DNA of 64,000 nucleotides, taken from Perkinsus marinus ATCC 50983 (Eukaryota; Perkinsozoa; Perkinsida; Perkinsidae). The notes under the pieces are model-generated. The model was given only the letters and a program-made list of their open reading frames with translations, was not told the DNA's origin and searched no databases. Positions within the stretch are counted from its first letter, which is position 1. Each line of letters opens with the position of its first letter. Below, in pieces: positions 32,822 to 47,217 of the stretch. The stretch is taken from the NCBI RefSeq assembly GCF_000006405.1, contig NW_003208655.1:62001-126000 (forward strand), written 5' to 3'. Both the position numbers and the translations under genes were made by a program.

Positions 32822-35759
32822 TTACTCTGCCTCCAGGACCTTGTATAGAACCTGACGAGCCATCAACCTGACAACCTCGGCAATAGGCTTATGTGGCTTA
32901 CGCTCTTGCTAGTCGGGATCGGGTGACCGGGCTCGAGGTTCTCGAAAGTCTCCGAGAGGTCCTTCAGAGGACGAGGTGCCGTAGCGAGCTTCTCGAAGAT
33001 CTTATCAGCGCCCATCGGGATGAAGGGAGCCCACAAGTGAGCCAAAACATACACAGACTCCATGAGCAAACGGATGATGGCCTGCAACAGCACAAACGAC
33101 CCAGGTTCGATTCCTGGTGAGCGCATGTATATACTACCATTCTCTTCTCTTTATCATCCTTGATCTTCCAAGGCTCCACTCGAGTAATCCACTCGTTGGT
33201 AGCACCAGTAACTTGACGAATGATAGCACAGCCCTCGCTGATAGCATCCTGTTGCCGCATGGTAGCTGAGAAAACACCACGGGGGCCATTTGAACCGCAC
33301 CTCTCCATGACGGATCACCATCGAGATCATCAATTGTCTTCCGGAGATCAAAAGGCTTCTCCAAATCCTTTACAGAAAACTCAGGAACGCATCCCCCTGA
33401 CAAGGCTATAGCACGGTTCACCAAGTTGCCAAGACCCTGAACGTATAAGGCTCAAAGGGGGGGCTGATGCTGGTGGTAGATAGCATTACATTGCATAGAT
33501 CAGCATTGTGTGTGTTGATCATAGCAGCTGTCGAGAACTTGAGGTCGCCACCATAAGGAGCATCAGAGAGCATATACCACCTAGTAAAACACGGTGGCTT
33601 TCGACGATACAGAGTACCATAATCTCCTTTATTAGTTTCTATACTATATTATTAATAACCTTTCCCAATGTAAGGAAGGAAATGAGAACAAGGCATATAG
33701 ATATACACTATCCCCTATCATGATAAGTCAATACTTATAAATCTAGTGATACGTGCAATCGATCGCCCCCCTATCACCACTATTACCTCACTGTATCAAC
33801 AGGGAACTTATCCAGGACATCATGAGGGTCCACAACATTGCCGATGGACTTGGACATCTTCTTGCCCTCCGCATCCTAACCAACAATGAGCCAATGACCT
33901 GAGGGGCCGAGTGAGCTTACCTGTATGAAGCCGTGCACTGCCACCGACTCAGGTAGGGGTATGTCCGCGCTCATCAGCATGCAAGGCCAGATCACACAGT
34001 GGAACCAAATAATATCCTTCCCTATAATGTGGGCCTAATAGCAAAGCCAGTGATTGCCAGTCGCAAGAAAGAGCAACTCTTCTGCTTTACATTAGCAGGC
34101 CAGTAGTGAGGCTTATCCGAATCGAGACCGTTGACCGCCGAGAGGTAGTTAGTGAGGGCATCGAACCACACATACATCACGTGGTCGTCGCTGCCAGGGA
34201 TCTGCTCATCACCGTCTCAGGATATGGTACACTAGGCTCAAGGCTTACCGGAATACCCCAACTAAAGGTCCTACGAGAGCAGGAGAGATCACGCAAAGGC
34301 TCCTCCAGTCGAGCAAGGATCTGCTGCCTGTATTGCTCAGGCCTGACGGGCAACGGTAATCACCAAGAGTTGGCAGAATTACGGTATGTCACTACTTAAT
34401 GAAGTCAGGATGGCTCTTGATATGGTCAACGAGCCTCTGCTGATACCTCCCCATACGAAAGAAGTAGCTTTCCTCACTCATCTCAGTGAGTGGCTTACCA
34501 GTCGAAGGATCCCTTCAAACGACAACACCGTGAGCCTTTACAGTGTACTACCCCAACCATCGTACTTATAGTCCCACTCCTTAGCCTCTGCATCAGTAAC
34601 ATACCGCTCCTCTCGCACTAAGTAGTAGCCAGTGTAGTTATCGAGGTAGATATCCCCTGATATAGCAAGTATAAGGAAGCTAATAAAGCCACCTTGAGGC
34701 ATACCCTTAGAGCTCACTATCTCCCATAGCTTCTGGCAAGTCTTCATATGATGCTCATCAGTAGTACGGATATAAATATCGTTAGAAATACGTAACCTCT
34801 GATTGAGTGCTTGGAAGGCACTGGCGTATCTACGAGGTCAGTGAGCAGCGTGCACACAGCAATAGGCCCATCTTCTTACATGTCACAGATCTCCTGAGGG
34901 GTCTTGCCCTTAGACTCAGCCTTCTGAGCAATCTTCTGACCGTGCTCATCAGTACCCGTACAGAACTCCACATCACGACCATACACCCCTGAAGAACCAA
35001 GAGGTTTCACTCGATGAGCCGAAACCCCGCCGGCACTACTGTTCCATCTCGCTAGGGCGTCTGCTGCTACAGCCTCGTAAGCATGCCCAATATGGGCCCA
35101 GCCATTGGTATAGTTGATAGCAGTAGTGATGTAGTACTTCTCAGCATCACCTGTTCTCCAGTAGCATACACCCCACAGACACTATGAGTACTATTACCAG
35201 GTTTAACCAAGTTATGGGCTACAGCACCCAAAGCTGGTGGAGTAGTCTTAGCCACACGACGCTCCTCTACATCAGGCATAGGCTCGGGTAGGATATCGAT
35301 AACGACCTACGCCTCTTCAATCAACCCCTTCAAGGCTCCACTTATTACCTCCTTCCTATGCTGCTTAGCGTTGGCATTCTGCTTTGCCGCAGCAGCAGCA
35401 GCTCTAGCGGCCTTGGCCTCGGCTGCCTTAGCCGCTCTGGCCGCCTTCTCAGCGGCCTTGGCCTTCTTCCTAGCGGCCTTCTCAGCGGCCTTGTCTGCTG
35501 ATGCTGCATCGACGCCATTGCTGGTGACCTTCAAATGGCTGATGTGGGTGTACCATCGAGCCACGTTGGGGTAGGCGGCTGCGTCGGGGGCCGAACCTGC
35601 GATTTGGCGGTTTTTCTATCAGATTATCGTCAAATCCTTACCCCCGATGTTGGCCAAGATTTTGAAATCAAGTTGTGAAGGAGTAAACCCAGCCGCATAA
35701 GAGTGGGTGAGTAGGAAGGCATCGAGCTGCTGTAAGGTAGCGGACGACAATGGCGACAT
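32822..35759 (-). CDS. Methionyl-tRNA synthetase with GST-like N-domain
   Basis: Class I synthetase charging tRNA-Met. The catalytic core is clear: [20 protein letters not shown] (HIGH motif), [20 protein letters not shown], and [20 protein letters not shown] (KMSKS). The anticodon-binding helices follow ([32 protein letters not shown]), and the gene ends [20 protein letters not shown] at 32822. The TGTDEHG form and HIGHAYEA resemble the bacterial/organellar type. Upstream, [20 protein letters not shown], then [11 protein letters not shown], then [17 protein letters not shown] sequence is a GST-C-type domain as in eEF1B and eukaryotic synthetases. A Lys/Ala-rich linker (about 35380-35500) follows. 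Many short introns; those in 33.9-35.3 kb are only partly placed. That the GST-like part belongs to this gene is inferred from strand, spacing and precedent. Confidence 0.85.
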
Positions 35760-35971
35760 TATGCTGGAGGATAGTAGTCGAGTAGAGGCACCAGAGGTGA
35801 GGGGCGTCAACAACCCGCGAAAAACAATTGTCAGCTGAAAATGACCCTGCAATAAGTACCCCGCCATGGCCTTCCACTCGAGTCAAGGCGAAATTTCTAG
35901 TTAGCGCACGCCATAGTGATCGATTTTAAGCGCATGTCTCCGGAGTGGTATCATGGTATTGCTGTTGCAGT

Positions 35972-38237
<2,266 letters not shown>

Positions 38238-38239
38238 TT

Positions 38240-38731
38240 CTAACCATTGACTTCACAACTCACATGAATTGGTTTCTTATGCATCCTTATGTTGCGTCCC
38301 TTGAGTGCCCTCCAGGAACTGCAATGAAGGAGTGTTGGCTCTGTATGGCATATCGTCGAACCCTTTTTTGATAGACTCAGGACTAGCCGTGCCGTCATAT
38401 GCTAGAATGTGTTGTCGCATGCTAACCTCAACGCTTCCATCGACGAACTCACTCAGAAGAATGATGCTGAGCCAGGAAGGCCCCCATGAGGATGTCAGAT
38501 TGTGAAGAGTTTGCAGAGTACGATCCTTCCAAGTTCCCAGGTGTTGGTATCCGTTACTAGCGACCACAGTGTAGGTGGAAGGCTGCCTTGCTGATGTGAT
38601 AGAGAGTAGGTCTCCTCAGGCACCATAGCCGTATTCCGCAGTGGGAAGATACGGGCGACCGGAGCGGCCAGCCCTGAGGATGCCTGCTTGGCAATGCATC
38701 GTACTGCTGCTTCCCGACTGAAGGCCTGCAT
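38240..38731 (-). CDS. Putative small mitochondrial protein
   Basis: Starts MQAFSREAAVRCIAKQASSG followed by LAAPVARIFPLRN, a good mitochondrial presequence (Arg, Ala and Ser, no acidic residues after Glu7). Further pieces include IPTPGNLEGSYSANSSQSDI and, after a GTGAGT intron, WRALKGRNIRMHKKPIH. That reading stops at 38240-38242, only two bases from the stop of the convergent dehydrogenase. An alternative frame reads GYQHLGTWKDRTLQTLHNL and stops at 38277. I do not recognise a family, and the splicing is unresolved. Confidence 0.35.
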
Positions 38732-39271
38732 GGAGTGAGTGCAGCTGTTGACTTTGAGGGGATTTTTTATCCTCAGGTGTGAATGGGTGAGGTTATCCGA
38801 TTTCACTTGTGAGTCTATTGAGCCTCTTTAGAGCCCCAGCATTCGCCGATGTGATTGATCATGAGCCCAGTCGTTTTCTGGTAGTGAGTGCTCGACCGTG
38901 GCCTGGTACTGCGCACTCCCTTCTCTAGGTTGTCCTTCGTGACCCCACCCGCCATGTGATGGCGGGCGCGTTCTCAACAGGACGAGTAGGCCTTAATGAG
39001 ATGCTCCCATATATCCTCCATCATCGTTATGAATTTTTAACGTAATGTACCATCTACGAGTCAACAGTTCCTAGTCGCGTTGAGTACCCCAACATAGTAA
39101 CTAGTGAGTTCTACTCTCAAGTAGTGGCCTCCGGAAAATGGCCGCTGCCGGAGCTCTCCTTCGTTCAACAATGAAGAGGCTATTGCGGCCCTTCTATTTA
39201 ACTGTCCATCCCGATATAACGTCGACTAATATGCCTTGTAAGTCTCAACGGACTCAACTGTTGGCAACCCC
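38732..39271. other. No supported gene
   Basis: Intergenic between two divergently transcribed genes, so it probably contains both promoters. No conserved element recognised. Confidence 0.35.
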
Positions 39272-40743
39272 ATGGAGTTTGTTCTTCCAGCTGAGGCGGC
39301 CGCAGTGAACGCTAGGGCCTTGCAAGAGGTGAATGCATACGTGGAAGCATTGACCTCAGTGAGTTGCTCCCGCCTCTGTGACTGAATCACCGGTGATCTC
39401 AGAGTCAATCTCATCCTGTGGTGGCTCGGACTGTGACCTTCTTCAAACCTCGAGGGAAGGAGGTGGCCAAGGGCGGTCGCCTACGGCCGGTCATGCAGTG
39501 CAGCTTTGAACTCGGCTCTGTAACTGTTGTTGGAGTCTCCATGCATTGAAGTGGTTATGAATAGATACCTCCGGGTGCCGACCACCCTACTCGAGAGGCC
39601 TTGGCGGCACACCTAGTCCGAGATATAGAGACGGCCTTGCTGGCTGAGAGCCCTTCAATGTTCAGTTCAAAGCCTCTTAAGGGGACGCAATTTGAGTCCC
39701 TTATGAAATCCGGAAGTGATGATTATGTTGTTGTTGATGCTTCTGTGGATCAAGAAGGGGAGCGTTTCAGGCGTCCCATCGTCTAAGAAGGATGACCCAT
39801 GGAGGAAGCTCTGGGATGATGACACTCAGGAAAGGATGTTCAAAATGTCGCTCTATGACGCGGAAACCGAGGAGGAGCGACGGAGTCGGGTTTATAGGGA
39901 AGAGCTCTTCAATCGCTACCTGTATCCATGGGGCCGCCGCAGCGCCTGAGGGAAGACCGTCGGCTCAGGTATAGGGTAGCGAGGAAGGCTGTGAAGACGA
40001 AGAGCGAGAAAAGGAAAATGGCGCGCTTGATGGACGCTGAACGGGTCGCCATGCAAATGGTTGATGAGAAGCTACGGAAACAGGCACCGCGGGAAGTCGA
40101 CCCCCTAGCCGCTGGTGATGATGATGACCAAGAGACTCCAACTGAGTTCGTAAGGCTGCGATGGGCGGCTGCTGTTGTTTGTAGGGTCACTCAATAGGTT
40201 CAACGTAAAGCTCGCGTGATAGAGGGTGGCTTTCATCCCGATCTGGTCTTCTATTCTCCTCAGCTTACCGATCCAACCAAGCGGCAAGAAGGAATCTCAA
40301 GGATATGCGGTAGGCTCCTACGCAGACCCCCTATGTTGAGAATCAAAGCTCACAGGATTGGAGTTGGACAATGATGGAGATATGTGGCTGCTTGAGAATG
40401 TATGGCGAGTCGTCCGAGCACCACCGACGCCTCTGCCTCTTGTCATCGGTACGAATTTCGAAGCGTTGCACGATAAAGGATACTTCGAGGTAGGGGGGCT
40501 TTCCTCATGATGAACTCCTACATATTGTTAGTTGTTTTCTTCTAAGCCCCGTTTTCTCGCTGAGCTGTCTACATCTTCACCGCCGTATGCGCGTGTTGTT
40601 CCAATGTGTTACTGAGGGATGCCTACTGTATTCAGATACCCTATAATTTCGAGTTGAAGGATTTGGTTGACTTTCTAGAGGAACATATGGATGCATTGAA
40701 GGAGTCTCGAGCGAAACTGATCGATGAACTCTACGTTGTTTAA
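39272..40743 (+). CDS. Unknown acidic/helical protein
   Basis: A chain of exons with a consistent style: MEFVLPAEAAAVNARALQEV at 39272, TVTFFKPRGKEVAKGGRLRP, REALAAHLVRDIETALLAES, KDDPWRKLWDDDTQERMFKM, a basic helix (RVARKAVKTKSEKRKMARLM), DPTKRQEGISRICG, WRVVRAPPTPLPLVIGTNFE, and the last exon ELKDLVDFLEEHMDALKESR ending at 40741-40743. The polar helices suggest a structural or complex-bound protein. I recognise no family. Introns are placed by eye; a short one near 39935 is needed to keep frame. Confidence 0.5.
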
Positions 40744-41202
40744 ATCACGAGTTGAGGAATTTTATGAGCATGTTTCTTGGCGAGATTGAGAATTGAGTTC
40801 TGTCGAATAGGAGTATTGACCATAATAAGCCCTAGATAGACGAGCTATTCTCTAACAAGGGACTTATCAAATGCTGCAACTCGGAACAGTAAGCACGTGA
40901 GACTTACTATGACACGATAAGGACACGATACCTTTTCGAACTTTCCACCACTAGTCTACCGACCTTTTGTTTAGATCTCTACACTAAACACACCAACTAC
41001 CCCGAGAATCTCGGGCCGAGCTGTCCCTAATCAACTTCTCGCGGCTTTATTATTGTAACAACAACACAACAGAAATTCGTATAACGAAGCTGCTTGCAAT
41101 AGGTTATCGACATGTCCGAATACTTCACTTATCATTAACGCTTCGTCATTTTAAAATATCATCACCAACTGAAACCATACCGAAACAAATGAAAAACTTA
41201 AA
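40744..41202. other. No supported gene
   Basis: Convergent intergenic region between the unknown plus-strand gene and the first isocitrate dehydrogenase. Likely 3' UTRs. Confidence 0.45.
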
Positions 41203-42453
41203 TTAGAGTAGAGACATCTTTGGCTCGAGATTTTTGGCAAGGACGTCCATGAAGACTTCCGATGTGAGATACTGAGTTTCTTTCAACTCCGAGGGCTGAC
41301 AGTTATATATGCACAAGGCCAGGTCCTTGGTCATGGCACCATTCTCAATGGACTCTACGCAGACTTCCTCAAGAGCATGAGCAAACTTCATCAGTTGATC
41401 GTTACCATCCAGCTTGGCTCGATGGGACAAGCCTCGAGTCCAGGCGAAGATTGAAGCAATGGGATTAGTAGACGTCTTGAGACCCTTCTGATGTTGACGA
41501 TAGTGGCGAGTGACGGTACCATGAGCAGCCTCGGCCTCGATGGTCTTACCGTCGGGACAGACCAGAACTGACGTCATCATCCCCAATGAACCATATCCTT
41601 GAGCGACGATATCCGACTGGACATCACCATCGTAGTTCTTACAGGCCCAAACGAAACCACCAGACGACTTGATCGCCTGGGCCACCATATCGTCGATAAG
41701 CCTATGCTCATACCAAATGCCGAGCTCCTCGAACTTGACCTTATACTCCTTATCGTACATCTCCTGGAAGATGTCTTTGAACCGGCCGTCATACTTCTTG
41801 AGGATGGTATTCTTAGTAGAAAGGTAAAGTGGCATCTTCATGTCGAGGGCGTAGATGAAACAGGAACGAGCAAAACCATAGATTGACTTGTCAGTATTGT
41901 ACATGCCTTGAATGACACCACCATCCTCATCGAAATGGAAAACGTCGACATTGAGTGGCTCACTGCCATCATCCGGTGTGAATGTCATAGTAAACTTACC
42001 AGCACATTTCACCACACGATCTTCAGCTTTGTATTGGTCCCCGTGACCATGACGACCAATGACAATAGGGTGAGTCCAACTAGGAACCAATCTGGGTACG
42101 TTCTTGCAGAGGATAGGTGCTCGGAAGATGGTGCCGTCGAGGATGTTCCTGATAGTACCATTGGGAGACCTCCACATCTTCTTCAAGTTGAACTCCTTCA
42201 CACGGGCCTCATCTGGCGTGATAGTAGCACACTTAATACCAACATTATACTCTTTAATAGCATTAGCCGCATCAACAGTAACTTGATCATCAGTAGCATC
42301 ACGATGCTCGATAGATAGATCATAGTATTTGATATCAATATCAAGATAAGGTAGGATGAGCTTCTCCTTGATCCAGGCCCAAATAATCCTCGTCATCTCG
42401 TCGCCATCGAGCTCAACCACAGGATTCTCGACGTGTATCTTGGAAAAAGTCAT
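41203..42453 (-). CDS. NADP isocitrate dehydrogenase (copy 1)
   Basis: Eukaryotic-type NADP-dependent isocitrate dehydrogenase: oxidative decarboxylation of isocitrate to 2-oxoglutarate. An uninterrupted frame of 416 residues, near the usual length of the cytosolic form. Seen: [38 protein letters not shown], the substrate loop [28 protein letters not shown] segment, [40 protein letters not shown] and [14 protein letters not shown]. Catalytic Tyr/Lys contexts are intact. No targeting peptide precedes MTFSKIHV, so a cytosolic location is likely. The family usually has GGT where this protein has ILDGT. It lies in tandem with a second copy. The lack of introns contrasts with the neighbours. Confidence 0.95.
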   Translation of the reverse strand: MTFSKIHVENPVVELDGDEMTRIIWAWIKEKLILPYLDIDIKYYDLSIEHRDATDDQVTVDAANAIKEYNVGIKCATITPDEARVKEFNLKKMWRSPNGTIRNILDGTIFRAPILCKNVPRLVPSWTHPIVIGRHGHGDQYKAEDRVVKCAGKFTMTFTPDDGSEPLNVDVFHFDEDGGVIQGMYNTDKSIYGFARSCFIYALDMKMPLYLSTKNTILKKYDGRFKDIFQEMYDKEYKVKFEELGIWYEHRLIDDMVAQAIKSSGGFVWACKNYDGDVQSDIVAQGYGSLGMMTSVLVCPDGKTIEAEAAHGTVTRHYRQHQKGLKTSTNPIASIFAWTRGLSHRAKLDGNDQLMKFAHALEEVCVESIENGAMTKDLALCIYNCQPSELKETQYLTSEVFMDVLAKNLEPKMSLL

Positions 42454-42462
42454 GAGGAACAA

Positions 42463-43103
42463 CGAACCCTCAAATTATCGGGTTGGAAAACTACACAACG
42501 CCAACACTTGAAAAGCGACTTGACTAATTAACCTCCAGCGAAACACTCGATTGGACCAAGCGGCAGAGCTAGTCTACTACTAGCTGTTACCCCGACGCTC
42601 GTGTACGACAGTCCACATATCGACCTCGAGAAATATACAGAGACCATCGCACGTGAAATCCCTGGATAGACACCATTGGTAGTTGAGTAACTCCAACAAC
42701 ACGAGATAGACTGGACAAGACTTCACCCAAATCACCCATCAATGTATCGGCTAAACATGGAAAGGTCAAGCGGATGCAACAACATCGATCACTGTACCAA
42801 CAGGTTATCACGAGAGATGTTATAATGAACAAGCTCTCGCTTCTTTCTATTGGATATTCATGTGCCGCGAGTTACCATACCCTCGATGCTCATAACTCTA
42901 GGCATCAAGCTCGACCATCGCGGATGATGGATTCAAAACAAAATCCAACGACAACTTTTAACAACTCGATTTGTTCCAACGCATCGTCAATCTGAAACAG
43001 GTCACGGATGCCCCTTGAAAAAACCGTCAAATGTAACAAAAAAATTGAACCAACAGACTTGACCGACATATGCTCTCGTCCACAGTAGATCATACTGCTA
43101 TAA
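42463..43103. other. Spacer between tandem IDH genes
   Basis: About 0.64 kb, AT-richer, holding the promoter of copy 1 and the 3' UTR of copy 2. Unlike the coding parts, I see no duplicated counterpart upstream of copy 2. Confidence 0.45.
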
Positions 43104-44354
43104 TCACTGGAAGGTATCCATCTTCCGCTCGAGGTTCCTAGCTAAAATATCCATGAAATCTTCAGAAGTAAGGTACTGTTCCTCTCTGAGCTCGCTTGGG
43201 CTGCAACCGTAAACGCATAAGGCCAAGTCCTTCGTCATAGCACCACTCTCGACGGTCTCAACGCAGACGTGCTCGAGAGCTTGACTGAAGCGAGCCAACT
43301 GCTCGTTACCATCCAGCTTGGCACGATGGGACAAGCCTCGAGTCCAGGCGAAGATGGAAGCAATGGGGTTAGTAGACGTCTTGAGACCCTTCTGATGTTG
43401 ACGATAGTGCCGAGTGACGGTACCATGAGCAGCCTCGGCCTCGATGGTCTTACCGTCGGGACAGACCAGAACTGACGTCATCATCCCCAATGAACCATAT
43501 CCTTGAGCGACGATATCCGACTGGACATCACCATCGTAGTTCTTACAGGCCCAAACGAAACCACCAGACGACTTGATCGCCTGGGCCACCATATCGTCGA
43601 TAAGCCTATGCTCATACCAAATGCCGACCTCCTCGAACTTGACCTTATACTCCTTATCGTACATCTCCTGGAAAATGTCTTTGAACCGGCCATCATACTT
43701 CTTGAGGATGGTATTCTTAGTAGAAAGGTAAAGTGGCATCTTCATGTCGAGGGCGTAGATGAAACAGGAACGAGCAAAACCATAGATTGACTTGTCAGTA
43801 TTGTACATGCCCATAAGGACTCCTCCACCATCCTTGAACTCGAACACTTGTTGGGTCACAGGCTCACTCGCACCAGCCGGAGTATAAGTAACTGTGAACT
43901 TACCAGGACCGGCAACAGCATCAGTCGCCTTGTACTGATCACCATGACCATGACGACCGATGATTATCTGCTCGGTCCAACCAGGAACCAATCTGGGTAC
44001 GTTCTTGCAGAGGATTGGTGCTCGGAAGATGGTGCCGTCGAGGATGTTCCTGATGGTACCATTGGGAGACCTCCACATCTTCTTCAAGTTGAACTCCTTC
44101 ACACGGGCCTCATCTGGTGTGATAGTAGCACACTTGATACCAACATTATACTCTTTAATAGCATTAGCCGCATCAACAGTAACTTGATCATCAGTAGCAT
44201 CACGATGCTCGATAGATAGATCATAGTATTTGATATCAATATCAAGATAAGGTAGGATGAGCTTCTCCTTGATCCAGGCCCAAATAATCCTCGTCATCTC
44301 GTCACCATCGAGCTCAACTACAGGATTCTCGACGTGTATCTTACTTCCGGTCAT
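43104..44354 (-). CDS. NADP isocitrate dehydrogenase (copy 2)
   Basis: Second copy of the same enzyme, also 416 residues from [20 protein letters not shown]. The N-terminal part and the large central part are almost identical to copy 1 at base level. A segment in the middle ([20 protein letters not shown], then [20 protein letters not shown]) and the C-terminal end ([18 protein letters not shown]...KMDTFQ) are clearly different. Key motifs ([33 protein letters not shown]) are intact. The alternative upstream methionine at 44375 would add only seven residues. Both copies look functional. Confidence 0.95.
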   Translation of the reverse strand: MTGSKIHVENPVVELDGDEMTRIIWAWIKEKLILPYLDIDIKYYDLSIEHRDATDDQVTVDAANAIKEYNVGIKCATITPDEARVKEFNLKKMWRSPNGTIRNILDGTIFRAPILCKNVPRLVPGWTEQIIIGRHGHGDQYKATDAVAGPGKFTVTYTPAGASEPVTQQVFEFKDGGGVLMGMYNTDKSIYGFARSCFIYALDMKMPLYLSTKNTILKKYDGRFKDIFQEMYDKEYKVKFEEVGIWYEHRLIDDMVAQAIKSSGGFVWACKNYDGDVQSDIVAQGYGSLGMMTSVLVCPDGKTIEAEAAHGTVTRHYRQHQKGLKTSTNPIASIFAWTRGLSHRAKLDGNEQLARFSQALEHVCVETVESGAMTKDLALCVYGCSPSELREEQYLTSEDFMDILARNLERKMDTFQ

Positions 44355-45610
44355 GTTGGAAAAATAACTATACATCGGAGTACTAATCCGTATCCATCTC
44401 GAATTTCATCCAAGCCCGTCGATACAGTCTAAACCCCTTTTGTGAACCCCCTCCATCACTTAACCACAAACAGCGTCGCCTAGCGCTGCATAGAGGGTAA
44501 TGCAGTCGAGGAACACAAGTTGAACTGCTCGTCAACGCGTGTTCAATCGCGTGCGCCCGAGTAATCGATTTAGTCTTCATCTTCTCATATTAATCTCCTC
44601 GGAGGTGGGCAGCAACAAGACCTCTACACAGAGGGAAATGATGGCGACTGTTAAGTTGACCATGGCCAAGGACCGTTGTACAGCCGAAATATCAAGTTCG
44701 AGCGTATAAAGGGTTCATCCATGTGACCTAGTACAGTAGTAGCACACTTCGAATAACGAGAATGGTCCAATGACTTGAAATTACCACCTTCACTGAAATT
44801 TAGAATTTTCATCAGAAATATCGGCATGCTCATTAAGGGTCACTAACTGTAGTGAGATTAGTAAAAGTGTTGATGCCACCTCCCTCCTCGGGAGTAGCTT
44901 CGCATCATACGTCTGTTCAGCTCGGACAGCGGAGATAGTCCAAAGTCAGGGAGATTGACCTGATCAATGAGAACAGCCAACAGGTGGGGTATGGTCCATA
45001 GTTACTAGTGAGCACCTTGGAAGACGGTCAGATCGAATCATATCTTGACACATCGTCATGGCTCCTCAAAGGTCTCTCTTCCTAGGGTGGTAGGATGCGG
45101 AATGCGTGGGGTGGTCAACCCAATCGAGATACCTTCATAACGGAGCTCATGCCGTGTCAATAAAGGGGAGAGGAGGTTACAGCGTCTCCTCGGCTGGTCC
45201 ATGGCAGTTCCCTGGAGATGAGATACCCTCGAGTACCTTTTGAAAACAGCAGCAACAGCAGCAGAAGTCTACATTTGATTCCGAGCTGGACAAACACCTT
45301 GATGGGATCAGCAACGTCTTGGGGGGAATCCACGCAGGGCACTGATGGGCCATACAGGAATGACTGATAACGCCTTGTACCATTAGGACTGTCGGGATGA
45401 ACAGGGATATTAATCGTCAGAACCAGACCCTGGACGAGGTTCATACCAGCACCGACAGCCTGTCGGCCCAGCGTATCCACGACCAGCAAGCTCAGATGCG
45501 TGGCCTTCTCCGATAACCTGTGTGCAATCAATGCCTCAGAGTTTCTCGCATTAGCTGCTGGTCTCGAGCTCTCTGCTGTTCCCTAGTCGTGGCAGCTCAG
45601 TTACTATCTG
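44355..45610. other. Weakly coding region, minus-strand frame 45157-45531
   Basis: Contains a minus-strand open frame with LSEKATHLSLLVVDTLGRQA, then VGAGMNLVQGLVLTINIPVH and YGPSVPCVDSPQDVADPIKV, ending in an apparent intron (poly-Leu reading of a CAG/GCA run). It may be an exon of an unrecognised gene with further pieces at 44840-45000 (NLPDFGLSPLSELNRRMMRS). Outside this I see no gene. Confidence 0.3.
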
Positions 45611-46613
45611 ATGGCACCTCCCAAGCCGTGGCAGGCGTCGTCGTCATCATCCACCGGCGGCGGCTCGACGGTGGCAACAGTCACCCAAGTTACGTCTGAT
45701 GCTGACCAGCAGGCCCTTCCTGATACCACGTCTGGTATAACACCAGGTAGGAACCATAACCAGACTGGACCCAACTAGAGATGCCTTATCTCAGCTGCAT
45801 CACCTAGTACGACGATGTACCCTACTAGTGGGTACGGCTTATACGGTGGAGGGACCACGGGCTTGTAAGCCACTTTAGGGTCACAGACGCGTACTGACTA
45901 TGGCAGGTATGGTGGAGGTAGTGCTGGGGGCCTCTATGGAGGAGGAGGAGGGTCCATGTATGGCGGCTACGGAGGTGAGCATGCCCGAGATCGCCGCCCT
46001 GGGTATTGTCTATACCAGGTGGCCTTTACAGTGGGGTGTCCTATGGCTACCCTGGAGGGCTTATGGGGGCACCAGGGCAGCAGCAAGAGCTGTGGTTCAC
46101 CAACACGGCTGAGTCCTTGGGTCGATTTAATCAGATGTTGGAGATGCATACCATGTTCCTGGACCAGATCTATCACCATTGTGGCATGGTCTATGCCCGT
46201 ACCACTGACCTAGTGTCCTGGTTGAGGGGGGTAGTTAGTCTGAAACAGCAAAAACCTCAGACGATCTTGCTGCTTCTGTAGGTCCTTACTTACGTCAAGT
46301 CAGGCAAGCTCGAGGAGAATAATATAGAATCGATATTGGATAGGCTCGGGCAGTCCCACCGGACCCCCCAAGATGAACTCACCGTACTGAACATACTCCT
46401 TCCATCGTCGTCTGCGTATCCCCTTCGCAGGCCATCCGACGCCGCGTGCGTGTGTTGTCGGCCTTTGCAGTACTGTTGGTTCTTTGGCTGTTATGGAGGC
46501 GTCAGTCCCGGCCTGGTAACTCGGGTTACCACGCCTCTCCCAGCCAGCATCCCTACCTAGGTACAAGAGGTGACCTACAGACCACCTGGGAGGCTCTCCA
46601 ACGGAGGTACTGA
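45611..46613 (+). CDS. Pex13-like peroxin
   Basis: Starts MAPPKPWQASSSSSTGGGST; next exons are Gly/Tyr-rich (YPTSGYGLYGGGTTG; YGGGSAGGLYGGGGGSMYGG; GVSYGYPGGLMGAPGQQQ). A conserved-looking helix follows: WFTNTAESLGRFNQMLEMHT, MFLDQIYHHCGMVYARTTDL. A membrane segment comes later (RRRVRVLSAFAVLLVLWLLW), and the gene ends LQTTWEALQRRY-stop. A Gly/Tyr-rich N-terminus followed by such a helix and a transmembrane segment is the layout of Pex13, a docking component for peroxisomal matrix import. No SH3 domain follows, which is common in protist and plant forms. The call rests on layout and modest similarity. Confidence 0.5.
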
Positions 46614-47217
46614 CTGATGCCTACTCTAACTAGTATTGTCTTATATGCCCCCTTCCTACCCTGTATGATCGTACTATTCTCAACTGTTCTCTCATTATAG
46701 CATCGCCTTATCGAGTTGAGTAGTACCAGAGCACCAGAATTCACCATTGTGTCGGCTAGTAATGAGGAGGCAGTGCAGAGGGAGCTCACTGATAGTAGCT
46801 ATCACCACTCTATCGTCACTATATGTTATATATCCCTCGAAGTAACTGATGGTCGCGGAAGCAGCGACAGGCCACATCATCGGGCAAAGGCTTGTTTGAG
46901 AAGTACTGAAGGGAGTGGTGGTCGGTTGGGGTACATACGATTGGATCGAAGGTGGTATCCACTTTGTGGCATCGGCGGCGGCTAGGTGGTATGCAGGTGG
47001 AGTCCTAGATGTGGAGGGTGAACTACTATCAGACCAGGAGCTATCACCCCGTACTAGTCTGCGAGGGAATAGGAGAATAGAGAACCCAGCAGCTCTCATC
47101 GTGTTGGGCAGCAGGAGGCACTCTACGGAGCTCCACCATGCCGAATGCTGTTGTGTACGATAAGGAATTGAGTCGGCTGAGGGGGTGGATGTTGGGAGTA
47201 GATGAATTGTTTTGATT
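46614..47217. other. Undetermined; possible small plus-strand exons
   Basis: Two plus-strand frames (46716-46985 and 46915-47163) have no recognisable domain. One contains the Gly/Ala-rich GTYDWIEGGIHFVASAAARW. The 190-codon minus-strand frame over the same bases looks like a shadow. Confidence 0.3.

Noticed and set aside
33080..33125. A functional tRNA gene inside the synthetase gene
   Set aside because: Only the T arm and 3' strand are present; no acceptor 5' strand, D arm or anticodon arm fits.
41577..43790. Plus-strand and alternate-frame open frames over the IDH genes, present twice
   Set aside because: They are repeated only because the two IDH genes are near-identical; they have no independent protein character.
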